Source: PALSA-505 sp036502085
GTDB lineage: Bacteria; Actinomycetota; Actinomycetes; Streptosporangiales; Streptosporangiaceae
Direction: 5' to 3'
Assembly (NCBI GenBank): GCA_036502085.1
Contig: DASXZD010000057.1
Span: forward strand, 19,447 to 83,446
DNA: 64,000 nt
In this document: positions 16,100 to 24,454 of the stretch, piece by piece
Layout of the letters: each line of letters begins with the position of its first letter
How positions within the stretch are numbered: position 1 is the first letter of the stretch
Position numbers and translations under genes: made by a program
The notes under the pieces: model-generated
What the model was told of the DNA's origin: nothing
The model's input: the letters and a program-made list of their open reading frames with translations, nothing else
The model's database searches: none

Positions 16100-17809
16100 T
16101 CAGCTGCCCGGAACTCTGCCGGCCGGGTCGCCCTGCCCCTCGCGGCTGCGGATCCGTCGTTCCCGCCTGTTGTCCGGCCGGTCGTCCGGCGCGGACGGCG
16201 GGAGCTCGGCCTGCCCGCGTCCCGCGGTCGCGCTCGGCGCGGAGTCGTCGAGGCCGAGCCGCGGGCCGCCGGCCCGCGGCGGCCGCACGCTGACCCGGGA
16301 GCTGATGGCCGACAGCACCGCGCTGCCGAGCACCGGCGTCCGCAGCTGGCGCAGGCGCCTGATGCACTCGGCCGCGTCGTCGCGCGTGGTACGCGGGATC
16401 TCCACGGCGATGAGCGCGGCGTCGGCGAACTCGGCCAGGGCGAAGGTGTCGGCACCGTCGTCGGTGGCCTGCGCGTCGATGATCACGTAGCGGGCATCCC
16501 TGCGCAGCTGCGAGGTGAGCGCCTGGGTCCGGTCATGCTGCAGGTTGTAGACGGCCAGCGAGGTGTCCGCGCCCGGCGTGATCACCCAGAGGCCGGGAAT
16601 GCCGGCCGGGCCCCTGGCCACGTCCCTGACGGTCGCGCGCCCGGCGAGCACCTCGGACAACCCGCGGCCATCCTCGACGCCGAGCATCTCGGGTGCCACG
16701 CTGTCGTCCAGGTTGGCGCAGACCAGCACGACTTCACCATGCGTCCTGGCCATGGTGGCGGCCAGGTTAGCCGCGACCACGCTGCCGCCGGGGCCTGACG
16801 TCGTCCCGGCCACCAGCAGGACGTGGCTTCCCTCGCCCAGCGACGCGGCCACCGCGTGCGCGAGCTCGGTGAAGGCCTGCCCGGTGCGCGATCGCGGCGA
16901 GGCGAGCGAGAGCTGCTGGCTGAACGCCTTCCTGGGCACGTTGAGCAGCAGCGGCAGGCCGAGCAGCCGCTCCACGTCGCGGGCGGTGTGGAGCTTCTTG
17001 TCGCGGCGGTCCCAGATGAACGCGCCGATCAGGCCGAGCAGCAGCCCGGCGACGAGCCCGCTCGGCAGGATCAGCGACTTCTTCGGGCTGGTCGCCTTGC
17101 CGGGGACGCCGGCCAAAGACAGGATCGACCCGCCGGAATTCTTGGCCCCGGCCCCGGCCAGCGTGCTGATCTGGCTAGTGAGGTTCTTCAACTGGGTGTT
17201 GACCGAGCTCAGGATGGTCTCGTCGGTGGCCCGCTGCGAGGAGTTAGAGGGCAGCCCGCTGATCTTCGTGTTCAGCGAGGACGCTTGCTGCGTCAGGGAG
17301 GTCACCTGCGACTGCAGCGTCCTGACCTGGGCCTGGGTCTGCGCCACTGAGGTGGCGCTCCGGTTCTGCAGGTACGCCTGACCGAAGGCGTTCGCGCAGT
17401 CGGCCGCCCCCTTCGCCGTGGACGCACCGCAGGTGATCAGGAGCACCGAGGAGTTCGGCGGGACGCCAACCGAGATGTTCTGGATGAGCTGGAACGGCGT
17501 GAGGGTGCTGTGCATGATCTTGGCCGCGGGTACCGCGACGGTGTCCGACTGGACGACCTGTGCCTCGGTGTCGAGGTTGACCGTCGCGCCGTTGGTGCGG
17601 CTGCCCTGGACCACATTCGCGCCGTTGTCCGCCCCGGTGGGCGTGACGCTCACCTTCACCGTCGCGTCATATGTCTTTTTCGCGACGGCGGTGTAGCCGA
17701 AGGCCCCGATCAGGCCGATGATCGTCAGGCTCACCACGATCAGCCAGCGTCGGCGTAGCACGCCGACGTAGTCGGCCACCTGGAATGAGTCCGGAAGACC
17801 GGGATTCAT
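16100..17809 (-). CDS. Wzz/BY-kinase-like polysaccharide co-polymerase with degenerate ATP site
   Basis: The protein has 569 residues. TM1 is at about 22-44. An extracytoplasmic Wzz-type region contains heptad-rich coiled coil at about 155-215, and TM2 is at about 246-266. A C-terminal ParA/BY-kinase-like domain follows. Bacterial tyrosine kinases of this type set polymer chain length together with Wzy and Wzx. Here the P-loop reads GTTSGPGGS at 335-343, where GxGKS/T is expected, so the Lys is lost. Walker A' is VLVCANLDD and Walker B is YVIIDAQ. No tyrosine cluster ends the protein. It is probably a structural co-polymerase rather than an active kinase. GAGGAG lies 9 nt before ATG 17809. 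It is the first gene of the minus-strand operon. Confidence 0.8.
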   Translation of the reverse strand: MNPGLPDSFQVADYVGVLRRRWLIVVSLTIIGLIGAFGYTAVAKKTYDATVKVSVTPTGADNGANVVQGSRTNGATVNLDTEAQVVQSDTVAVPAAKIMHSTLTPFQLIQNISVGVPPNSSVLLITCGASTAKGAADCANAFGQAYLQNRSATSVAQTQAQVRTLQSQVTSLTQQASSLNTKISGLPSNSSQRATDETILSSVNTQLKNLTSQISTLAGAGAKNSGGSILSLAGVPGKATSPKKSLILPSGLVAGLLLGLIGAFIWDRRDKKLHTARDVERLLGLPLLLNVPRKAFSQQLSLASPRSRTGQAFTELAHAVAASLGEGSHVLLVAGTTSGPGGSVVAANLAATMARTHGEVVLVCANLDDSVAPEMLGVEDGRGLSEVLAGRATVRDVARGPAGIPGLWVITPGADTSLAVYNLQHDRTQALTSQLRRDARYVIIDAQATDDGADTFALAEFADAALIAVEIPRTTRDDAAECIRRLRQLRTPVLGSAVLSAISSRVSVRPPRAGGPRLGLDDSAPSATAGRGQAELPPSAPDDRPDNRRERRIRSREGQGDPAGRVPGS

Positions 17810-18290
17810 GCTGCGGTACTCCTCACTATCACGGTGCCTTTCTGCCCGGCACCTGGCCGCCCAACACTGTCGGTCGAGGCCATACGCTGCTTATTGAGGG
17901 CCAGGGTGTCGATCTGAACCATTCGGTACCGCTTTGCTGCCGGTGCCTGGCCGCCGCTGACGACAACCTGTGCACTGTCGACGCGCAGTTCGTGCCGTTG
18001 GATGACATCTGGCCTGCTAACGGTGGATTTTTCCTATCTAGGCTGGCCAACCTGGATGTCGCGAATGCGGTATATGAGTCTATGGTAGACGCGCGGGTCC
18101 TAGTGACGGGACGCGGCGATTCCGCCTGCACGTTAGCACTCCCCCGTAGTAGACCCCCCGGCGGCGTGGCCCCGGCCTGCCGCCGCCCGGCCCGCCTGCG
18201 CCGCGAGCCGGGCTCGTGACTGACCCCCGGCGCACAGCGTGCCCCCAGACAACGCCGGCCTTTTCCCACGAGGAACCGGGCGGACTCCCC
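17810..18290. other. Divergent intergenic region between the polysaccharide operon and the GH26-like gene
   Basis: The 481 bp contain no convincing gene. Open frames exist on both strands but have poor codon bias and no homology I recognise. The central part (about 17880-18100) is less GC-rich than the flanks and should hold the divergent promoters. No operator or riboswitch could be recognised. Confidence 0.5.
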
Positions 18291-19514
18291 ATGAAACTGC
18301 CTACTCTAGGCTCCATGGAACACCATGCACGTGAAATACGCCAGTGCGACGACCGGGCCAGCCGCGCCACCCGGGCGCGGTCCAAGGCCAGGGAGCAGGC
18401 GCGGCACTGGCGCGGCGGGCTGGCCGCGGTGGCCGCCGTGGCGGGTCTGGTCACGCTGGCGGCAGTCGGCTGCGCGAGCACGTCGTCCCCGCCGGGTGCC
18501 AGCGGCGGCACGAGCCCGAGTCCGGGAGCCGGCGGTGTCGTCAGCCCGCCGCCCGGCGGCGGCAGCGGCGGCGCTACCGGTCCCGGCGGCGCGTCGCTGA
18601 GCACCAGCCAGCGGGCCGGCATCACCGGCGGCGCGCTGTTCGGCGGCGATGTGCCGCTGGTCAGCGAGCAAGGGGAACTCGGCCGGAGACTTGCCATAAT
18701 CCGGGTATACGACCATCTGGGTGAAGATTTCATGAACCCCCAGGTGCGGCGGTTCATGTCCGGCGGCAGCACGCTGCTCGTCAGCCTGGACACCCTGCCG
18801 GGCGGGGCCAGCTACGCCTCCATTGCCGCCGGGCACGAGGACGCCACGATCTCCGGATTCCTGCGGTCGGTGGAGCAGGCCGCTGCCCAGTACCGCCTGG
18901 GCGCGATCTACATCTGCTTCGAGCACGAGGCCGACACCGGCCCGCACCACATCGGGCTCGGCACGCCTGCGCAGTTCGTCCAGGCCTGGGAGCACATCCA
19001 TCAGCTCGCCACAGATGCGCACCTGGACTGGAACCAGGGCGGGCGGCTGCACTGGGTGCTGATCCTCACGCACGGCACTTACATCGCGGGCACGGCCAGC
19101 CAGTACTGGCCGGGCTCCAATGAGGTCGACATCGTCGGCGTGGACGGATACAACACAGCGGACTGCCGCGCGGCCACCGGCGGCAACATGGTGGCCCAGG
19201 GCACCGCGATGCAGACCCCGGCTGATCTCTTCGGCGCCGTGCTCGGCTTCGCCAGGACGCACGGCAACCTGCCGGTCTTCGTGGCCGAGTGGGCCAGCGT
19301 TCCCTACGCGTCGCTGGCCATCCAGCCTGGTTTCATCCATCAGATGCAGGAGTATGTCGCTGCCAATCCCGTAATCGCGGCGGCGATGTACTGGAATGGT
19401 CACGGCCAGGGCAACGGCTGCGACTACAGCCTGAACAGCCGCCTGTCCTCGCTCACCGCGCTGGCCGCCATGGGCCTGTCGGCCGCCCTGCAGGGCCGTG
19501 TCCCGTCTGCCTAA
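18291..19514 (+). CDS. Secreted or membrane-anchored GH26-like glycoside hydrolase
   Basis: The protein has 407 residues. A basic N-terminus is followed by a hydrophobic segment ending LAAVGCAS (a possible but imperfect lipobox) and a long Gly/Ser/Pro linker. The catalytic part looks like a TIM barrel of GH26 type: the ICFEHEAD segment is a candidate acid/base region, VDIVGVDGYN a beta-strand segment, and FVAEWAS a candidate nucleophile region. It should act outside the cell on a beta-linked polysaccharide, perhaps the polymer of the adjacent locus. The start is uncertain: ATG 18291 is chosen, ATG 18315 is possible, and the frame stays open to 18216. Confidence 0.6.
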   Translation: MKLPTLGSMEHHAREIRQCDDRASRATRARSKAREQARHWRGGLAAVAAVAGLVTLAAVGCASTSSPPGASGGTSPSPGAGGVVSPPPGGGSGGATGPGGASLSTSQRAGITGGALFGGDVPLVSEQGELGRRLAIIRVYDHLGEDFMNPQVRRFMSGGSTLLVSLDTLPGGASYASIAAGHEDATISGFLRSVEQAAAQYRLGAIYICFEHEADTGPHHIGLGTPAQFVQAWEHIHQLATDAHLDWNQGGRLHWVLILTHGTYIAGTASQYWPGSNEVDIVGVDGYNTADCRAATGGNMVAQGTAMQTPADLFGAVLGFARTHGNLPVFVAEWASVPYASLAIQPGFIHQMQEYVAANPVIAAAMYWNGHGQGNGCDYSLNSRLSSLTALAAMGLSAALQGRVPSA

Positions 19515-19535
19515 AGCGCGATCTTCGGTAAGGGG

Positions 19536-19565
19536 CTAAGCCAAACAGCACTAAGCCAAACAGCA
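19536..19565. repeat. Perfect 15-bp tandem duplication
   Basis: CTAAGCCAAACAGCA occurs twice back to back (19536-19550 and 19551-19565). The second copy runs into the left arm of the adjacent terminator stem, so the duplication probably arose by slippage next to the hairpin. Confidence 0.8.
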
Positions 19566-19604
19566 CCGGCCGGGAGCGAACTTCGCTCCCGGCCAGTGCT
19601 GTTT
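19558..19604. terminator. Very strong bidirectional terminator between convergent genes
   Basis: Arms of 23 nt (19558-19580 and 19582-19604) pair with a single mismatch around a minimal loop. The core is GGCCGGGAGCGAA / TTCGCTCCCGGCC. Each arm has an outer AAACAGCAC/GTGCTGTTT extension, which gives a T-tract in both directions. It sits between the GH26-like gene (ends 19514) and the minus-strand lectin gene (ends 19629). Confidence 0.9.
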
Positions 19605-19628
19605 ACGTCAGGAAACGGCCAAGCACCG

Positions 19629-21950
19629 CTAAATGGTCGGCAAGCGCCATTCCTGGTTTAGCCCGCCGTTGCAGGCCCAGATCTGAATGGTGGCGCCGTT
19701 GGCGGTATTCGAATTCGTGTCGTCAAGGCACTTGCCCGCCGCCTTGTTGACCAAGGCGTACTTCGAACCCGCCGTCCAGATCTGGCTGGCGCCGCCGGTG
19801 CAGGTGTCCAGCACCACCTGCGTCCCGTTCACGGTGCCGCCGCCGGTGGTGTCCAGGCACAGCCCGTCGATCTGGACGGTGCCGTTCGATGCCAGCGTCC
19901 ACTGCTCCGCCGGGTACTCGATGCAGGTCCACATCTGCACCGCGGTGCCGCTCGTCGTGCTGCCGTTCGGATCCTGCAGGCACGGGACCTGGGTGTCGGC
20001 CTGCAGCTCACCGGAGAACAGCATCCCGCGGGCCGGCGGGGGCGGCGGCGCCTGGGCGGCCGGCAGCGGCCAGACCTGCTGCCCGCCGCCGTTGCAGGTC
20101 CACAGCTGCAGCTGGGTGCCCTTCGTGGTGCTCGCGCTCGGGTCATCCAGGCACTTGCCGTCGGCCCCGTTGACTAGCGTGTTGCCCGCGCCCTGGTGCC
20201 ACTGCTGATTCGACGCTCCGTTGCACGCCCAGATCTGGATCTTCGCGCCGTTCGCCGGGACCTTGGCGCTGCCCGCCACGGCCAGGCACTGGCCGTTGAC
20301 CTGCACCGTCCCGTTCGGCTGGATCGCCCAGTTCTGCGACGCGTCGTTCAGGCAGGTCCAGAACTGGACCTTCGTGCCTTCCTTGGACGAGTCAACGGCA
20401 TCGTCAATGCACATGGCCGGCTTGCCCTGGTTGGTCTCGTCCAGCCCGCCGATCCGGCCCAGGCTGAACATTCCGGACGGGATCGGCCCGCCGGGCGTCG
20501 GGGCGGTCGCGGTGGTCAGCGGGAACAGCGCGTTCTCGCCGTGGAAGGCGCCGCCGATCGTGCTGACGTCGGTGCCGAGCAGCAGCCCGCCGGCCGTGTC
20601 TGACGGCGTGCCGGGCGGGATGGGCGTCAGGTCCTGCACGCCGACCCCGCGCAGCGTGCCGGGGCGCCACCAGGGCAGCGCCAGGCCGGTGTTCGCGTCC
20701 AGCGCCGCAACCCCGTTGACCAGGACTGCGTTCGCCTCGCACACCACGTTGTTGCCGCACTCGTTGTTCACCCAGCGGTTGTGCCCGCCGACGTAGACGA
20801 CCGATCCGGCGATCGCGACCGAGTGGAACGTGTCGCCGCCGTTGTAGTTGATCCAGACCGGCTGGACGCCGGTGCCGGTGGCTGCGGTCTGGAACCTGGC
20901 CGCGGCGTCGCAGATGCTCGCCCCGCCAGCCGACTTGAACCCGGTGGTCACGACGACAAAGAACGAGCTGTCGGGGGAGAAGTCGATGTCGTTGACGTAA
21001 TCGTGCTCCAGCGAGCAGTCGTTGGCCAGCAGCGGGGACGACCAGTTGGCGAGCGTGGCCGCCGCGCCCAGGCCGCCGCCGGTGTTGATCATCGCCACCC
21101 TGGGCCTTGACTGCCCGTTGACCTGCAGGAACGAGCCGCCGATGGCCAGGTGGTTCCCGTCCGGGCTCAGCGTCAGGGTGTTGAGCCCGAGTGCCGTGCC
21201 GGCAATCTTGTCGCCGAGGGTGAACTGGAAGGACGTGTCAAGCGCGCCCGTGGCGGCGTTCAGCCTGGTGATCCCGGAGGCCGGGGTGCCGTCCGCCTTG
21301 CTGAAGTTCCCGCCGACGTACAGGGCGTTGCCGTTGTAGGCGACGGAGCGGGCGTAGCCGCTGACCGAGCCGGTGAAGCCCGGGACGACCTGGCCGTCGG
21401 CGCCGCCGCCGACCGAGAGCTGCACGACGCCGGGGTGGCTGGCGCCGTTCACGGTGGTGAAGGCGCCGCCCGCGTACACGGTGTTGTCCGGCCCCGCGAC
21501 CACCGAGTACACCGGGCCCCGGTCGAGGACCGGCGTGAAGCCCGGGTCGATCGCGCCGGTGCCGAGCTGGTAGGCGAAGATGTCGTTCCTGGTCACCATG
21601 GTGCCGGCCGTGCAGTTGTTCACCGGGCCGGGCACGCAGGCCTGGGTGAACGCTCCTGCCACGACCACCTCGCCGTTGACCACGGCCATGCTGTACACGG
21701 TGGACGGCGCGCAGGTACCACTGCCGAACCACTGCGGGTTGCACGCGGGGCTGCCGGCGAACACGTTTGGCGTCCAGCTGACCGCGTTCGGAGACACCAG
21801 GGCGGGCAGCCGGGGCGCCGCCGGGGTGACCCAGGCGGCCCTCGGGCCCGCTTTCGCGTGGGACGCCGCGCTAGCTGGCGCGGACGCCAGCCCTGCGACG
21901 AGCGCGGCGGCGGCACAGGCCGCCATACCGCTGAGAAAACGTGCGCGCAT
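19629..21950 (-). CDS. Secreted beta-propeller protein with two ricin-type lectin trefoils
   Basis: The protein has 773 residues. A Sec signal peptide at about 1-27 ends ASAPASA. A propeller region (about 40-490) is built from repeated GGAFTTVNG / ALYVGGNFSKADG strands that recall delta-60 repeats, followed by YVGGHNRWVNNECGNN. Two ricin B-type beta-trefoils (about 505-630 and 645-773) show QNW, QQW, QVW and then QW, QIW, QEW motifs. They are joined by a polyproline linker after AQA. Ricin trefoils bind galactose-type sugars, so cell-surface or exopolysaccharide binding is inferred. Start ATG 21950 follows AGAGGAG. Two close paralogues lie at 41653-44124 and 45888-48167. Confidence 0.85.
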   Translation of the reverse strand: MRARFLSGMAACAAAALVAGLASAPASAASHAKAGPRAAWVTPAAPRLPALVSPNAVSWTPNVFAGSPACNPQWFGSGTCAPSTVYSMAVVNGEVVVAGAFTQACVPGPVNNCTAGTMVTRNDIFAYQLGTGAIDPGFTPVLDRGPVYSVVAGPDNTVYAGGAFTTVNGASHPGVVQLSVGGGADGQVVPGFTGSVSGYARSVAYNGNALYVGGNFSKADGTPASGITRLNAATGALDTSFQFTLGDKIAGTALGLNTLTLSPDGNHLAIGGSFLQVNGQSRPRVAMINTGGGLGAAATLANWSSPLLANDCSLEHDYVNDIDFSPDSSFFVVVTTGFKSAGGASICDAAARFQTAATGTGVQPVWINYNGGDTFHSVAIAGSVVYVGGHNRWVNNECGNNVVCEANAVLVNGVAALDANTGLALPWWRPGTLRGVGVQDLTPIPPGTPSDTAGGLLLGTDVSTIGGAFHGENALFPLTTATAPTPGGPIPSGMFSLGRIGGLDETNQGKPAMCIDDAVDSSKEGTKVQFWTCLNDASQNWAIQPNGTVQVNGQCLAVAGSAKVPANGAKIQIWACNGASNQQWHQGAGNTLVNGADGKCLDDPSASTTKGTQLQLWTCNGGGQQVWPLPAAQAPPPPPARGMLFSGELQADTQVPCLQDPNGSTTSGTAVQMWTCIEYPAEQWTLASNGTVQIDGLCLDTTGGGTVNGTQVVLDTCTGGASQIWTAGSKYALVNKAAGKCLDDTNSNTANGATIQIWACNGGLNQEWRLPTI

Positions 21951-22207
21951 CGTGCTCCTCTTGTCCTTGTCCGGGGAATCCCGCGACATCTCGTTAACTA
22001 GACGCGGAGCCCGTCCGTTTGGATGACGTAGCTGTCCGTGATCGTGATTGGCCATCCGCGTACTAGAGTCGGCGCCGGATGACGACAAACGATAGGGAAT
22101 ACGGCATACAGCCGCCGGGCACTTGGTGACTTCAGGGGGGAACTCGTTTTACCGCGAACATGAAGCCACCGGGGCTGCGACCCGGGCTGGTGTGGCAGGG
22201 TGGGCTG

Positions 22208-22921
22208 ATGGCGCGCGCACGGCTGGACAAGCGCCCCCGCGAGGTGTCGGCAATGTTCGACCTGGTGGCGGAGCGCTACGACCTGCTCAACGACGTGCTG
22301 TCGGCGGGCCAGGACCGGCGCTGGCGGCGCGCGGTCCGCGCCGCCCTCGCGGTCACGCCCAGTGAGCGGGTCCTGGATCTGGCCGCAGGGACCGGCACCG
22401 TCTCCCGGGTCCTGGCCGCGGCCGGGGCGGACTGCGTCGCCTGCGACTTCTCGCTCGGCATGCTCCAGGCCGGCGCGGCGCGGCTGGCCGGGACCGGCGA
22501 GCGTGCCGCGGTCAGGTTCGTGGCCGGCGACGCGCTCGCGCTGCCGCTGCGCGACGCCGCGTTCGACGCGGTCACGATCTCGTTCGGCCTGCGCAACGTG
22601 GCCGACCCGGCGGCTGCCCTGGCCGAGATGCGGCGGGTCACCAGGCCGGGCGGCCGCCTGCTGATCTGCGAGTTCAGCCACCTGGCCAGCCGCAGGCTCG
22701 ATGCGCTCTACGGCCGCTCGCTCGCCGCGCTGCTGCCCGCGGTCGCGCGCAGGCTCTCCCCCAATCCCGAGGCCTACGCCTACCTGGCCGAGTCGATCGA
22801 CGACTGGCCGGGCCAGCAGGAGCTCGCGGGCCTGATCCGCGGCGCGGGCTGGTCGGCGGTACGCTGGCGCAGCCTGTCCCTCGGCGTCGTCGCCCTGCAC
22901 CATGCGGTCAATCCGGGCTGA
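22208..22921 (+). CDS. menG: Demethylmenaquinone methyltransferase
   Basis: This 237-residue class I SAM-dependent methyltransferase of the UbiE/MenG family performs the last methylation of menaquinone synthesis, at C2 of the naphthoquinone ring. Seen: the conserved opening LDKRPREVSAMFD, then ERYDLLNDVLS, the SAM motif VLDLAAGTGTVSRVL, and FGLRNVADP, all diagnostic of UbiE/MenG. The C-terminal consensus is partly diverged (SLGVVALHHA). ATG 22208 matches the usual family start; an in-frame ATG at 22160 gives a longer N-terminus. The position before a reductase and the nuo genes fits supply of the quinone used by complex I. Confidence 0.92.
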   Translation: MARARLDKRPREVSAMFDLVAERYDLLNDVLSAGQDRRWRRAVRAALAVTPSERVLDLAAGTGTVSRVLAAAGADCVACDFSLGMLQAGAARLAGTGERAAVRFVAGDALALPLRDAAFDAVTISFGLRNVADPAAALAEMRRVTRPGGRLLICEFSHLASRRLDALYGRSLAALLPAVARRLSPNPEAYAYLAESIDDWPGQQELAGLIRGAGWSAVRWRSLSLGVVALHHAVNPG

Positions 22922-22999
22922 GCCGCCCCGCACCGTGCCACCAAAACCATGCGGTCAGCCAGGACTGAGCGGCAAGGTCTAGACTTCGAACGAACAGAC

Positions 23000-23017
23000 T
23001 TGTGAAGCGGTTCACAA
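23000..23017 (+). promoter_or_regulatory. Rex-type operator upstream of the reductase-nuo operon
   Basis: TTGTGAAGCGGTTCACAA is a perfect inverted repeat (7-bp arms, 8 bp if the flanking C/G pair is counted, 4-bp spacer). It matches the known Rex consensus TTGTGAA-N4-TTCACAA. A further half-site TTCACAAG lies at 23028-23035. The site ends 35 bp before GTG 23053, a suitable place for repression. Rex senses NADH/NAD+ and is known to control nuo in Streptomyces. No rex gene is in the window. Confidence 0.85.
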
Positions 23018-23052
23018 GAGAAGTCCGTTCACAAGACAGTCAGGGAATTTCC

Positions 23053-24423
23053 GTGAGCGAGCCAACTCCCCCCGTGCCCGACCGAAGCACCCGCCAGAGC
23101 ATCCGCCGCAGCACCGGCACGAGCCCGAGCATTCGCCAGGCCGGCGACGAGGCGGACGTCATCGTGGTCGGCGCCGGGCCCGCCGGGTCGACCACCGCGT
23201 TCTACCTGGCCCGGGCCGGGCTTGACGTGCTGCTCCTGGAGAAGACCAGGTTCCCCAGAGAGAAGGTGTGCGGCGACGGCCTGACCCCGCGCGCGGTCAA
23301 GGCCCTGGTGGCGATGGGCATCCCCACCGACGAGCGGGACGGCTGGATCAAGAACAAGGGCCTGCGGATCATCGGCGGCGGCGCCCGGCTCGAGCTGCCC
23401 TGGCCCGACCTGACCAGCTATCCGGGCTACGGCCTGGTGCGCAGCAGGCTCGGGTTCGACGAGACCCTGGCCCGCGCCGCGCAGAAGGCGGGCGCCAGGC
23501 TGATCGAGGGCATGACCGTGACCGGCCCGGTTCTCGACGACAGGACCGGCCGGATCACCGGCGTGATCGCCAGGGAGACTATCGCCAGGGAGACCGGGGC
23601 GGAGGCCGGCGACGGCGCCGAGCGCAGCTACCACGGCCGGATCGTGATCGCCGCCGACGGCAACTCCTCGCGGCTGTCGGTCGCGATGGGCCTGCGCAAG
23701 CGCGAGGACCGGCCGCTCGGCGTCGCGGTCCGCACGTACTACCGCAGCCCCAGGCACGACGATGACTACCTGGAGTCGTGGCTGGAACTGTGGGACGGCG
23801 GCAGGCTGCTGCCCGGCTACGGCTGGATCTTCGGCGCGGGCGACGGGACTAGCAACGTAGGGCTCGGCCTGCTCAACACCAGCGCCGCCTTCCAGCACAC
23901 CGACTACCGCGCGCTGCTCAAGAGGTGGCTGGCCGGGATGCCGGCCGAGTGGGGCTACCGCGAGGAGAACCGGACCGAGCCGATCAGGGGCGCGGCCCTG
24001 CCGATGGGGTTCAACCGGACGCCGCACTACACTAATGGGCTGCTGCTCGCGGGCGACGCGGGCGGCATGGTGAACCCGTTCAATGGCGAGGGTATCGCCT
24101 ACGCGATGGAGTCCGGCGAAATCGCCGCCAGGGTGATCACGCAGGCGCTCGCCCGGCCGTCCTGGCCGGGCGCGGAGCGCGTGCTCAGCACCTACCCGCA
24201 GGCGCTCAGGGACGCCTACGGCGGCTATTACACGCTCGGACGACTGTTCGTGCGGGCGATCGGCCGTCCGGAGCTGATGCAGTTCGCGACCAGGCACGGC
24301 CTGCGCAGGCCGACCGCGATGCGATTCGTGCTGAAGCTGCTGGCCAACCTCACCGACCCGCGGGACGGCGACGCGGCCGACCGGGTGATCAACGCCATGT
24401 CTAGGCTGACGCCTGCGGCCTAG
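23053..24423 (+). CDS. Geranylgeranyl reductase family FAD-dependent oxidoreductase
   Basis: The product has 456 residues. The FAD-binding Rossmann motif VIVVGAGPAGSTTAFYLARAG lies near the N-terminus, followed by the family CGDGLTPRA, then IVIAADGNSS, and the second FAD motif LLLAGDAGGMVNPFNGEGI. Relatives saturate isoprenoid double bonds; in actinomycetes MenJ-type enzymes hydrogenate the menaquinone side chain. Location between menG and nuoA supports that role, which is inferred. GTG 23053 follows AGGGA. The earlier in-frame GTG at 23002 lies inside the Rex operator and is rejected. About 30 bp separate it from nuoA, so it is likely the first gene of the nuo transcript. Confidence 0.88.
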   Translation: MSEPTPPVPDRSTRQSIRRSTGTSPSIRQAGDEADVIVVGAGPAGSTTAFYLARAGLDVLLLEKTRFPREKVCGDGLTPRAVKALVAMGIPTDERDGWIKNKGLRIIGGGARLELPWPDLTSYPGYGLVRSRLGFDETLARAAQKAGARLIEGMTVTGPVLDDRTGRITGVIARETIARETGAEAGDGAERSYHGRIVIAADGNSSRLSVAMGLRKREDRPLGVAVRTYYRSPRHDDDYLESWLELWDGGRLLPGYGWIFGAGDGTSNVGLGLLNTSAAFQHTDYRALLKRWLAGMPAEWGYREENRTEPIRGAALPMGFNRTPHYTNGLLLAGDAGGMVNPFNGEGIAYAMESGEIAARVITQALARPSWPGAERVLSTYPQALRDAYGGYYTLGRLFVRAIGRPELMQFATRHGLRRPTAMRFVLKLLANLTDPRDGDAADRVINAMSRLTPAA

Positions 24424-24454
24424 CGGGCCTGAAGATGGAAAGGGGCAGGCGGCA

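Noticed and set aside
17785..18269. Open frames on both strands in the gap before the GH26-like gene
   Set aside because: Poor codon bias, no ribosome site, no recognisable domain; the region is better read as promoter DNA.
21951..22088. Longer N-terminus for the first lectin gene
   Set aside because: The Sec signal peptide and ribosome site both point to ATG 21950; the longer frame would bury the signal peptide.
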